From Alteromonas genovensis (GTDB taxonomy: Bacteria; Pseudomonadota; Gammaproteobacteria; Enterobacterales; Alteromonadaceae): a stretch of 64,000 bases of DNA. Made by a program: the position numbers and the translations under genes. Shown piece by piece: positions 37,622-44,739 of the stretch (within the stretch, counting starts at the first letter, position 1; every line of letters begins with the position of its first letter). Where the stretch lies: contig NZ_JAAAWO010000003.1 of the NCBI RefSeq assembly GCF_010500895.1, positions 1-64,000 on the forward strand. Direction: 5' to 3'. A model generated the notes under the pieces. That model searched no databases. It saw only the letters and a program-made list of their open reading frames with translations, and had not been told where the DNA came from.

Positions 37622-37696
37622 GGGCTATTCTTAAGAGTCATTCATCAGGGTCGTTCTTGAGAACCGATCCTCAGGGCCGGGCTTCGGACTTCAGAG
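37622..37696. repeat. 26-bp tandem repeat, 2.5 units
   Basis: Two 26-base units at 37622-37647 and 37648-37673 share the pattern GGGYYRTTCTTRAGA followed by a CA end, and a third partial unit begins at 37674 with GGGCCGGGCTTC. They fill the spacer between allC and the cupin gene. No function is apparent. Confidence 0.65.
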
Positions 37697-37759
37697 TTGC
37701 AGCGCTCACAGGCTTTAAAAGTAAAGATTAATAGTTCAAAAGATAAAGGGAAAGGGCTA

Positions 37760-38125
37760 ATGAAAATAAGCAGAATTTATAACGATGACGAAGGGAAAAG
37801 CCACTTTGGTGAAGCCCATGTCGACCTTAAAGACGGCGGCCCCATTGGGCGACTTTCTGAAAAGTTTGGGGTTGATAAAATAATATTTCGAGAAACGCCT
37901 GCCGACTATGATTTTAAATGGCACCCTGCCCCCGCCAGACAGCTATTGTTTATCATTAAAGGTCGCGCTGAATTCACTGTTTCAAATGGGGAAAGCCGAG
38001 TATTAGGAGCGGGCGACGTATTGCTTCTTGAAGATACCGAAGGACAAGGACATTGCTCAAAAGCGTTATTCAATGAAGTACGGCATTCTATCTTTGTCAC
38101 CCTAGACGATGACACTACGTTTTGA
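37760..38125 (+). CDS. Small cupin-domain protein
   Basis: The 121-residue protein folds as a single cupin: DFKWHPAPARQLLFIIKGRAEF carries the first metal-binding motif and GAGDVLLLEDTEGQGHCSKAL the second. The ATG at 37760 is preceded by AAAGGG. Cupins act on ureidoglycine (UGHY, a bicupin) and ureidoglycolate in related pathways, but this single-domain protein is too short for a bicupin and its activity is unknown. It closes the RpiR-linked gene run, ahead of a strong terminator. Confidence 0.82.
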   Translation: MKISRIYNDDEGKSHFGEAHVDLKDGGPIGRLSEKFGVDKIIFRETPADYDFKWHPAPARQLLFIIKGRAEFTVSNGESRVLGAGDVLLLEDTEGQGHCSKALFNEVRHSIFVTLDDDTTF

Positions 38126-38202
38126 GATGTTCGAATTAGGGCGGATTGATCTTTACTGTTCATCTGTGCAGAAAAAGTCAACTGCCCTCATACAGACACT
38201 TT

Positions 38203-38229
38203 AAAATGACCTCAGGGTCATTTTTTTTT
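38203..38229 (+). terminator. Rho-independent terminator after the cupin gene
   Basis: AAAATGACC (38203-38211) pairs with GGTCATTTT (38216-38224) across a TCAG loop, and the run continues as nine T. It ends the RpiR-linked transcript 78 bases after the cupin stop. Confidence 0.9.
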
Positions 38230-38356
38230 GCACTATTACCACTCAGTTGCACAGCTAAAGTGCACATTCCCCTCCCCGTTTTCACAGCTTTCCTCACATC
38301 TTATTTTTACATTTACTTTTCAGTTACTTAAATAGATATAAATTCGAGAATAACAA

Positions 38357-38370
38357 TGACCAATTGGTCA
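38357..38370. promoter_or_regulatory. RutR-type operator upstream of the NCS2 permease
   Basis: TGACCAATTGGTCA is a perfect 14-base palindrome and matches the E. coli RutR consensus TTGACCANNTGGTCAA in its core. It lies 155 bases before the permease ATG. The following bases GCTAATTGCTT are almost the same as those after the site at 49976 (GTTAATTGCTT), so the two promoters share more than the operator. The likely ligand-responsive regulator is encoded at 52823-53467. Confidence 0.75.
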
Positions 38371-38384
38371 GCTAATTGCTTTAT

Positions 38385-38475
38385 TTACTTTTTATTCTAC
38401 TTACTTTTTATTCTACTTACTTTTTATTCTACTTACTTTTTGTTGCTCACTTTTTATTGCTCACTTTTGTTGCTC
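38385..38475. repeat. Tandem repeat in the permease leader (16-bp, then about 14-bp units)
   Basis: Three perfect copies of TTACTTTTTATTCTAC occupy 38385-38400, 38401-38416 and 38417-38432. A fourth variant (TTACTTTTTGTTGCTC) follows, then shorter units of the form ACTTTTTATTGCTC. The block lies between the operator and the permease start, so it is either in the promoter or in the untranslated leader, and changes in copy number could alter spacing. Confidence 0.9.
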
Positions 38476-38525
38476 GCTCTTGAGTAAGAAGCGCGAGTAC
38501 GAAGCACGATTCATTTGGAAATATA

Positions 38526-39926
38526 ATGCACAATAGCGATCTACTTTTTAATCTTCACGACAAGCCTAGTGCACTCACGTCACTTATCGCTGCCTTTCAA
38601 CATATGTTAGCCAGCTTTGTAGGCGTAATTACACCTACGCTTATTATCGCTTCAACATTAGAGTTAGCAGAATACACTCCCTATCTCATTAGTATGGCTT
38701 TGTTTGTAAGTGGTATTGGTACGGCGGTTCAAACGAAACGAATTGGCCCTATTGGCAGCGGTCTCGTGGCTATTCAGGGAACTAGTTTTGCATTTATCAG
38801 CGCCCTGTTACTTGCTGGTAACCAAGTGAAAAATAATGGCGGCTCGCCTGAGGATATTCTTGCCCTATTGTTCGGGCTTACCATGGCTGGCGCGGTGGTT
38901 GAAATTGTATTTAGCTTATTTATTTCCCAGCTAAAACGCATTATTACGCCACTCACCACGGGGATTGTTATTACGGCAATTGGGTTGTCGTTAATCAACG
39001 TGGGTATGACGGATTTGGCAGGTGGGTTCAACGCTGAGGGGTTTGGTAATGTATCTAATTTAGGCGTTGGAGCCGCGGTTTTACTTGTTATTGTTTTTTG
39101 TAACGCCTCGTCTAATCACTGGCTTAGATTGTCAGCTATTTTTATCGGTATGTTTTTAGGAACGCTTTATATTGCATTTACTCATGGCATAAACCTTCAA
39201 CATTTATCGGTTTTGCCGGTTATCGCCATTCCAAAACCCTTCGCATTTGGTATCGACTTCGACATTTCACTGTTTTTGCCTATCGCACTCATTTATCTCT
39301 TTAGTGCTATCGAAACCGCGGGCGATCTCACTGCCAATAGTCTTTTTTGTAAGCAACCCACAAGCGGGCCGCTTTATCTTGCTCGAATTAAGGGTGGGAT
39401 TCTCGGTGACGGCATAAGCTCACTGCTAGCAGGTACATTTAACACGTTCCCAAATACTACATTTGGTCAAAATAATGGGGTTATTCAGCTAACCGGCATC
39501 GCTAGTAGAAAAGTAGGGTTTTATGTTGCTGGTCTATTTGTCGCTGTAGGTTTTTTTCCTGTTGTTGGCGGCATACTTCAAGCCATTCCAAAGCCTGTGT
39601 TAGGAGGAGCAACACTGGTTATGTTTGCCATGGTTGCGGTTGGCGGGCTTAAGCTACTAGCCAGTCACGCGTTAGATAGACGAAGCAGTTTGGTAACCGC
39701 TTGCTCACTTGGTATGGCTATTGGCGTGATGATGGTTCCCGAAGCGCTATCCCAATTGCCCGTGTGGCTTAAAAACGTACTGTCCTCTCCAGTCACCTCT
39801 GCGGGATTAACCGCAATAGCCTTAGATTTAACCCTGCCAAAAATGACTGATACAGATTCTTCTGTACTAATGCGTGGTGATCTTTCAAAGAGCGATGAAA
39901 ATCAGCCAGTTGCACATGAAAATTAG
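38526..39926 (+). CDS. NCS2-family xanthine/uracil-type permease
   Basis: The 466-residue protein is a nucleobase-ascorbate transporter with about 14 membrane segments. It shows the family's IETAGD segment with the substrate-binding Glu (transmembrane segment 8) and the NAT signature FGQNNGVIQLTG, and N-terminal QHMLASFVGVITP with the conserved His. It should import xanthine, uric acid or a similar base with protons. Its promoter carries the RutR-type site and a tandem repeat. GGAA lies six bases before the ATG. Confidence 0.93.
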   Translation: MHNSDLLFNLHDKPSALTSLIAAFQHMLASFVGVITPTLIIASTLELAEYTPYLISMALFVSGIGTAVQTKRIGPIGSGLVAIQGTSFAFISALLLAGNQVKNNGGSPEDILALLFGLTMAGAVVEIVFSLFISQLKRIITPLTTGIVITAIGLSLINVGMTDLAGGFNAEGFGNVSNLGVGAAVLLVIVFCNASSNHWLRLSAIFIGMFLGTLYIAFTHGINLQHLSVLPVIAIPKPFAFGIDFDISLFLPIALIYLFSAIETAGDLTANSLFCKQPTSGPLYLARIKGGILGDGISSLLAGTFNTFPNTTFGQNNGVIQLTGIASRKVGFYVAGLFVAVGFFPVVGGILQAIPKPVLGGATLVMFAMVAVGGLKLLASHALDRRSSLVTACSLGMAIGVMMVPEALSQLPVWLKNVLSSPVTSAGLTAIALDLTLPKMTDTDSSVLMRGDLSKSDENQPVAHEN

Positions 39927-40211
39927 CCACTTGCGCATGAAGATCGGCCCGCACTTATTGGTGCAATTTGCGGGCAAAACTCCCATTAATGGTGCACTCA
40001 ATCTCAAGTAGAAAAAGCGTTACATAAATATAACATTATATTTATCGAGGATGACAAAAAACACTCTATTTATCAATATTTTAAATATTTTACACATTAA
40101 GACTAAGTGGACAGGAAGTTGGCACTTATTCTGCTCCTCTATCTTCAGCAATCAAGAACTGCGTTAAAAAGCTCTACAAAAGAGCTCAATAAAATAAAAA
40201 AAGAGGAAGCC

Positions 40212-42641
40212 ATGAAACACACTACGTTCGCTCTATCTCCACTATCTCGGGCTCTCATTGTTGGGATTGGTGCTATGGCATCAGTATCTACCAGCGCGAT
40301 TGCGCAAGAGGAAACGCCTAAAGAAGCCGATGTTGAAAAAATTGAAGTTACAGGCTCGCTGGGCAGCTTACCAGGGCAAGACGTTGAATCGGTTTTTGGA
40401 TTCGGAAAGTCTATCTTGGAGACCCCTCGCTCTGCTTCAACCATTTCACAAGAGCAAATGGAACGATTTAACGTCACGGATATAGACGAACTGGTTGCCT
40501 TTGCACCGGGTACATTTACACAATCTTTCTTTGGTGTGGCAGGCTCTTTGGATGTTCGAGGAACACCAGGTGAAAACTATTTTAGAGGGGTTAAGCGTCT
40601 TGATAACCCAGGCAACTACCCTACCCCTATTGGTGCATCTAGCCGAATAGATATTGTACGTGGCCCCGCTTCTCCTATTTACGGCCCATCCAAAATTGGG
40701 GGTTACCTTAACTTTAACCCTAAATCTGCTCGTGCGTCATCGGGCCAATACTTAGATTCTCCTACAGGTAGACTTTCTTACACTGCAGGTTCGTGGGACA
40801 AAAGTATTCTTACCGCTGAAGTGGGCGGTCCTGCTGAAGTGGGTGGTAAAGAGATGGGTTACTACCTTTACGGCGAAGTAGAAAATTCAGATAGCTACTA
40901 CGACAATACCCAAACCGACCAAACCATTTTACAAGCCTCTTTTAATATCGACATTACTGATAACCTACGCTTTGAATTTGGCGGAATGTATCACGATTAT
41001 GATGGCAACCAGGTGGCTGGTTGGAATCGCCTCACTCAAGAGTTAGTTGACGATGGAACCTACATTACCGGTACAGCCCTACCATTGGATACTGATGGCG
41101 ACGGACAAATAAGCCATGAAGAATACGGCGCTGTAAACATTGGTGGGAATAGCTTTTTCTACGTGCCTGCTGCTGCATTTACTGACGACGAAGCAACCGA
41201 CTTGATGAAGCTTCAAAATGTGGGTACAACAACATTAAGCGGTAACCAAGTACTCGTTGCTCCTGACGATCAACTCGGTAACGAAGCTATTACCCTTTAT
41301 TTTGACACCATTTTTTACGCCGATGAGTGGGAAATTCGCAACCAGCTTTTCTATGATTATTACGATAACATCAATGAAAACGCCTATGGATTTTCTCAGT
41401 TTCACGAAAGTTGGGTAGTAGAAGACAAGCTAATTTTTGCTACTGAATACGAGAAAGACAGTTTACTCGCGCAGTTCCAGTTCTCCCCTTCTATTCGCTA
41501 CACCGACTTTGAGCACGGTGATGACTTTACTTTTGAGTACTTTAATCGTCGCGACCTTACTATGGCTTCATCTCCATTAGACCGCCGCTTATTGTCAACT
41601 CGCTCAGGTAAAAATTACGATAACTACGATGTCGGTAATTACCTAGATTTAGGCATCGCAGCCATGACCGATTTAACCTGGGATTGGGGGCTGAACCTCG
41701 TTTTAGGTTTACGTTACGACACGATAGACATTGAAAGTACTTCTCGCAGCGACTTATTACTTTTTGCTACGGGTGATGAGACGCCGGTTTATGCAGAAGA
41801 AACCGTAGACGGTTGGTCTTGGAATGCTAGTATTTCCTACGAGTTTGATTTTGGTCTTATTCCTTACTTCACCGCTGCCGAACAGGCAACGCTTGTTGCT
41901 GGTCAAGGTGCAGAGATTGGCGTTGGTCAGTTAAACCAACCTGGCTCTAGCGGCGCTTTTGATACCTCAGAACTTATTGAGTATGGTGTTAAAGGATCGC
42001 TTTTAGACGACACCCTTTACTTTGCCCTATCTGCCTTTGAGCAAGAGCGTACAGACTTCAACACGCAAAATGTTGTCACCAATAACACGACTAATAACGA
42101 AGGTATTGAGTTTGAACTTCGCTGGGTGGTTAACGAAAACCTTGTGGTTTCAGCAGGCTACACTAACATTGAAGTTATAAACCTAACTGCACTTGAGAAT
42201 GGCAATCAGTTTGGATTCTTGGGCGCTGAAGATTTGGTCAACCTTACCGATCCGTCTCTCGTGTTTGGCGGAAACGTTATCGGCCTTAATCTTATTGGTG
42301 AAGGATTTGCTAACTCAGACGGCCGCAAGGCAGGTATACCTGAAAATATTTACACCCTGACAGCGACATACGACTTTCAAAATGGATATGCAGCCAATGT
42401 AAGTGTTGTTGATGTAGAAGAGGTTGCCTCTGGCTTTTCTGCTGCCGTTACACTTCCTGCTTACACCTTAGTGAATGCTGGTCTGTCTTATGAAGCTGAA
42501 GATTGGACGGTTAATGTGACGGTTAAGAACTTAACCGATGAACGTTATTTCCGTGCTAACTTCCCAGACTTGTTTGGTAGTCAAATTGTATTGCCAGAAT
42601 TACCACGTCACTGGAACGCAACGTTTGCCTACAAGTTTTAA
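40212..42641 (+). CDS. TonB-dependent outer-membrane receptor
   Basis: The 809-residue receptor has a signal peptide (ending TSAIAQE), a TonB-box-like segment EKIEVTGS, the plug domain (ETPRSASTISQEQMERF, RGTPGENYFRGVKR, RIDIVRGPASPIYG) and a 22-strand barrel ending in NATFAYKF. AGAGGAA before the ATG at 40212 fixes the start; the frame is open further upstream to 40107. Placed between two purine transport genes, it may import purines, nucleosides or another nitrogen-rich ligand, which is inference. An acidic DTDGDGQISHEE loop resembles a calcium-binding EF-hand. Confidence 0.93.
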   Translation: MKHTTFALSPLSRALIVGIGAMASVSTSAIAQEETPKEADVEKIEVTGSLGSLPGQDVESVFGFGKSILETPRSASTISQEQMERFNVTDIDELVAFAPGTFTQSFFGVAGSLDVRGTPGENYFRGVKRLDNPGNYPTPIGASSRIDIVRGPASPIYGPSKIGGYLNFNPKSARASSGQYLDSPTGRLSYTAGSWDKSILTAEVGGPAEVGGKEMGYYLYGEVENSDSYYDNTQTDQTILQASFNIDITDNLRFEFGGMYHDYDGNQVAGWNRLTQELVDDGTYITGTALPLDTDGDGQISHEEYGAVNIGGNSFFYVPAAAFTDDEATDLMKLQNVGTTTLSGNQVLVAPDDQLGNEAITLYFDTIFYADEWEIRNQLFYDYYDNINENAYGFSQFHESWVVEDKLIFATEYEKDSLLAQFQFSPSIRYTDFEHGDDFTFEYFNRRDLTMASSPLDRRLLSTRSGKNYDNYDVGNYLDLGIAAMTDLTWDWGLNLVLGLRYDTIDIESTSRSDLLLFATGDETPVYAEETVDGWSWNASISYEFDFGLIPYFTAAEQATLVAGQGAEIGVGQLNQPGSSGAFDTSELIEYGVKGSLLDDTLYFALSAFEQERTDFNTQNVVTNNTTNNEGIEFELRWVVNENLVVSAGYTNIEVINLTALENGNQFGFLGAEDLVNLTDPSLVFGGNVIGLNLIGEGFANSDGRKAGIPENIYTLTATYDFQNGYAANVSVVDVEEVASGFSAAVTLPAYTLVNAGLSYEAEDWTVNVTVKNLTDERYFRANFPDLFGSQIVLPELPRHWNATFAYKF

Positions 42642-42670
42642 TCCTGTTATTTAAGCGATAAGCAAAGGTG

Positions 42671-42841
42671 ATACCAGTTCGCGTAGATAATTGCCCACTC
42701 AGAAGGCGCTGGCCAGTTTAAAATGCCCGTACTCTTTGTTGTGTCACCTTGATGTAGAACCACTGCACCTGCGGTAACACGCCGCGATTCCGAACATTTT
42801 AAGTCTCGCTGAGTGGGTAACTATCTACGCGGACTGGTATA
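42671..42841. repeat. Palindromic intergenic element, copy A
   Basis: The 171-base element starts ATACCAGTTCGCGTAGATAA and ends with its near-perfect reverse complement: arms 42671-42702 and 42810-42841 match at 29 of 32 positions. Inner arms (GTTTAAAATG and CATTTTAAG) also pair. The centre, beginning CCGTACTCTTTGTTGTGTCA, is the same in copy D (62772-63036). No ORF is contained. It lies between the TonB receptor and the nucleoside-permease gene. Confidence 0.9.
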
Positions 42842-42868
42842 AACCCAGTTCGCTGGGTTTACCTTTTT
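42842..42868 (+). terminator. Strong hairpin terminator with UUCG loop
   Basis: AAACCCAG (42842-42849), TTCG, CTGGGTTT (42854-42861), then ACCTTTTTTA. It abuts copy A of the palindromic element and ends only about five bases before the ribosome site of the following gene, so it may end the TonB receptor transcript or attenuate the next one. Confidence 0.88.
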
Positions 42869-42882
42869 TATTGGAGACACTT

Positions 42883-44226
42883 ATGTATTTACGCGTTTCA
42901 TCCCTACTACGACCCACTTTGTCGTTGAGCGTTTCAATTGCTAACACAGTCTTGAACGGCGCGAGGGTCTTGAACGGCGCAAGAGTCTTGAACGGCGCGA
43001 GGGCCATGAACGGCGCGCGAGTCTTCAACGCTGGGACAGTCTTGAACGCTGGGACAGTCTTTAACGCTCTGAGAGTGTTAAACACTGTGAGAGTCTTGAC
43101 CGTTGTAAGCATATTGAGCGCAATGAGCTTTATATCATTGGCACAGAACTCCAACCCCCAAGCTAATACTGTATCATTGACATCATCGAGTTCTACATCA
43201 GCACCGGCCCATGAACAAACGAAGTTAAAAGTAAAAGTGGTCGTTGTGAGTATGTTTGAAATTGGAGAAGATACTGGGGATGCACCGGGAGAGTTTCAGC
43301 TTTGGCGTGAACGGGAGTCGTTAGACACAGTTTACCCTATGCCCCATGCTCATCATGATGTGTTTGCAAATGAGCAAAAAGGCATCATTGGTCTTGTAAC
43401 AGGAATGGGTATTGCCAGAGCGTCAGCTGCCATTATGGCGTTAGGGCTAGACCAGCGTTTTGACTTATCACAAGCGTATTGGATAGTGGCGGGCATTGCC
43501 GGTATCGACCCATTAGATAGCACCATTGGCAGTGCCGTTTGGACTGACTATGTGGTAGACGGCGACCTTGCTCATCATATTGATGCGCGAGAAATTCCGG
43601 ATAGCTGGAACACGGGTTACTTTCCTCTATTCACCCACGCACCATACGCAAATGCCGAAAATGTTAATGTTGAAGACAGCCCAAATGGAGAGGTTTATCA
43701 GCTCAACGAAAGCTTAGCAAAGTGGGCATATTCTCTTACTAAAAATTCCGAGCTACCGAATACCCCTGCTATGGATGCATTGCGCTCTAAATACCAAGGG
43801 TTTCCCAACGCGCTGCAACAACCTGTTGTTACCTATGGCTCTCACCTATCAGCCTCTACGTTTTGGCATGGCGACAAGCTAAATACTTGGGCCAATGACT
43901 GGGTTTCTTACTGGACTCGTTCAAAGGGCAATTTTATGACGTCGGGCATGGAAGACTCGGCAACGCTACAGAGTATGAGCTATTTGCACAATGCAGGTCT
44001 GGTAGACAAAAACCGCTTAGTGATATTGCGTACGGCTAGCAACTTTACTATGCAACCACCGGGGCTTACCGCAGCAGAAAATTTAGAAAAAGAAAGCTCA
44101 GGCGATGGGTATGCGGCAATGAGAAGTGCCATTGAATCAGCCTATTTAGTGGGAAGCCAATTCAGCGACTATATTCTTGCCCATTGGGATGAAGTGAAGA
44201 CTGCACCGCCATCTCTTGAAAAGTAA
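42883..44226 (+). CDS. Purine nucleoside permease (NUP) family protein with repeat-expanded N-terminus
   Basis: The 447-residue protein matches the NUP family, which is related in fold to nucleoside phosphorylases: VVVVSMFEIGEDTGDAPGEF, LVTGMGIARASAAIMALGL, WIVAGIAGIDP and GSHLSASTFWHG are typical. The N-terminal 75 residues are unusual: after MYLRVSSLLRPTLSLSVS come about nine hexapeptide repeats of VLNGAR type, then a hydrophobic segment (VVSILSAMSFISLAQ) that looks like a signal peptide end. GGAGA before the ATG at 42883 sets the start. It may process or bind nucleosides in the periplasm. Confidence 0.88.
   Translation: MYLRVSSLLRPTLSLSVSIANTVLNGARVLNGARVLNGARAMNGARVFNAGTVLNAGTVFNALRVLNTVRVLTVVSILSAMSFISLAQNSNPQANTVSLTSSSSTSAPAHEQTKLKVKVVVVSMFEIGEDTGDAPGEFQLWRERESLDTVYPMPHAHHDVFANEQKGIIGLVTGMGIARASAAIMALGLDQRFDLSQAYWIVAGIAGIDPLDSTIGSAVWTDYVVDGDLAHHIDAREIPDSWNTGYFPLFTHAPYANAENVNVEDSPNGEVYQLNESLAKWAYSLTKNSELPNTPAMDALRSKYQGFPNALQQPVVTYGSHLSASTFWHGDKLNTWANDWVSYWTRSKGNFMTSGMEDSATLQSMSYLHNAGLVDKNRLVILRTASNFTMQPPGLTAAENLEKESSGDGYAAMRSAIESAYLVGSQFSDYILAHWDEVKTAPPSLEK
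42931..43128 (+). repeat. 18-bp in-frame tandem repeat inside the NUP-family gene
   Basis: Units of 18 bases with consensus GTCTTGAACGGCGCGAGA start at 42949, 42967, 42985, 43003, 43021, 43039, 43057, 43075 and 43093, with weaker units at 42931 and 43111. Each encodes six residues such as VLNGAR, AMNGAR, VLNAGT or VLNTVR. The array sits in the leader part of the protein, ahead of the conserved domain, and keeps the frame. Confidence 0.95.
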
Positions 44227-44364
44227 TGTGCTGTAGCCTGCGGTAGTAGTCCTAGTTGAGGAAAGCAAAAGCAGCAGCTCGGCCACTTTTCGCTTTACAC
44301 CGCCCTGTCAATCGATTAAAAATAAACCATCAAGGAAAGACAATAATAATCGTTGAGACACAAA

Positions 44365-44694
44365 ATGAACAAATTGCCCTATAGCGGCCTTATCTACTGG
44401 CTTGCCATGCTCAGCTGTTTTCTTTTTATTTTCGGTGGTTTCACTGTGGTGTTGGCACTTGCTGCCTTAATACTATCGATAAAGTCTCAACGAACTTATG
44501 CGCAAGCCCCTGATGAATACAACAACATTGGTAAAGTTAACAAAGCAAAAATCATCGCCATTATTGGTTTAGTACTCAATGTGATCATTCTTGGCGTTAC
44601 CATTTGGACACTGTCAACTATCGGCTGGGATGCATGGTCAGATGAATTTGTTCGCAAGTGGAATGAAGGGTTAGAAAACGGTCGCGACTATTAG
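44365..44694 (+). CDS. Small two-helix membrane protein (CD225/dispanin-like layout)
   Basis: The 109-residue protein has two membrane segments: LIYWLAMLSCFLFIFGGFTV with VLALAALILSI, and AIIGLVLNVIILGVTIWTL, joined by a polar loop containing SIKSQRTYAQAPDEYNNIGKVNKAK. The layout resembles bacterial CD225/dispanin or CCC-motif proteins, whose role is unknown. The ATG at 44365 is preferred over a TTG at 44353; the ribosome site is weak. It stands alone between the nucleoside gene and the sensor kinase. Confidence 0.75.
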   Translation: MNKLPYSGLIYWLAMLSCFLFIFGGFTVVLALAALILSIKSQRTYAQAPDEYNNIGKVNKAKIIAIIGLVLNVIILGVTIWTLSTIGWDAWSDEFVRKWNEGLENGRDY

Positions 44695-44739
44695 CTTAAA
44701 GGCTGCAGTCTCTAAGCTAATAAATGCTTACACAACGAT

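Noticed and set aside
40145..40477. Antisense ORF over the start of the TonB receptor
   Set aside because: It is the complement of the signal peptide and plug region; Ser-rich content is typical of antisense frames.
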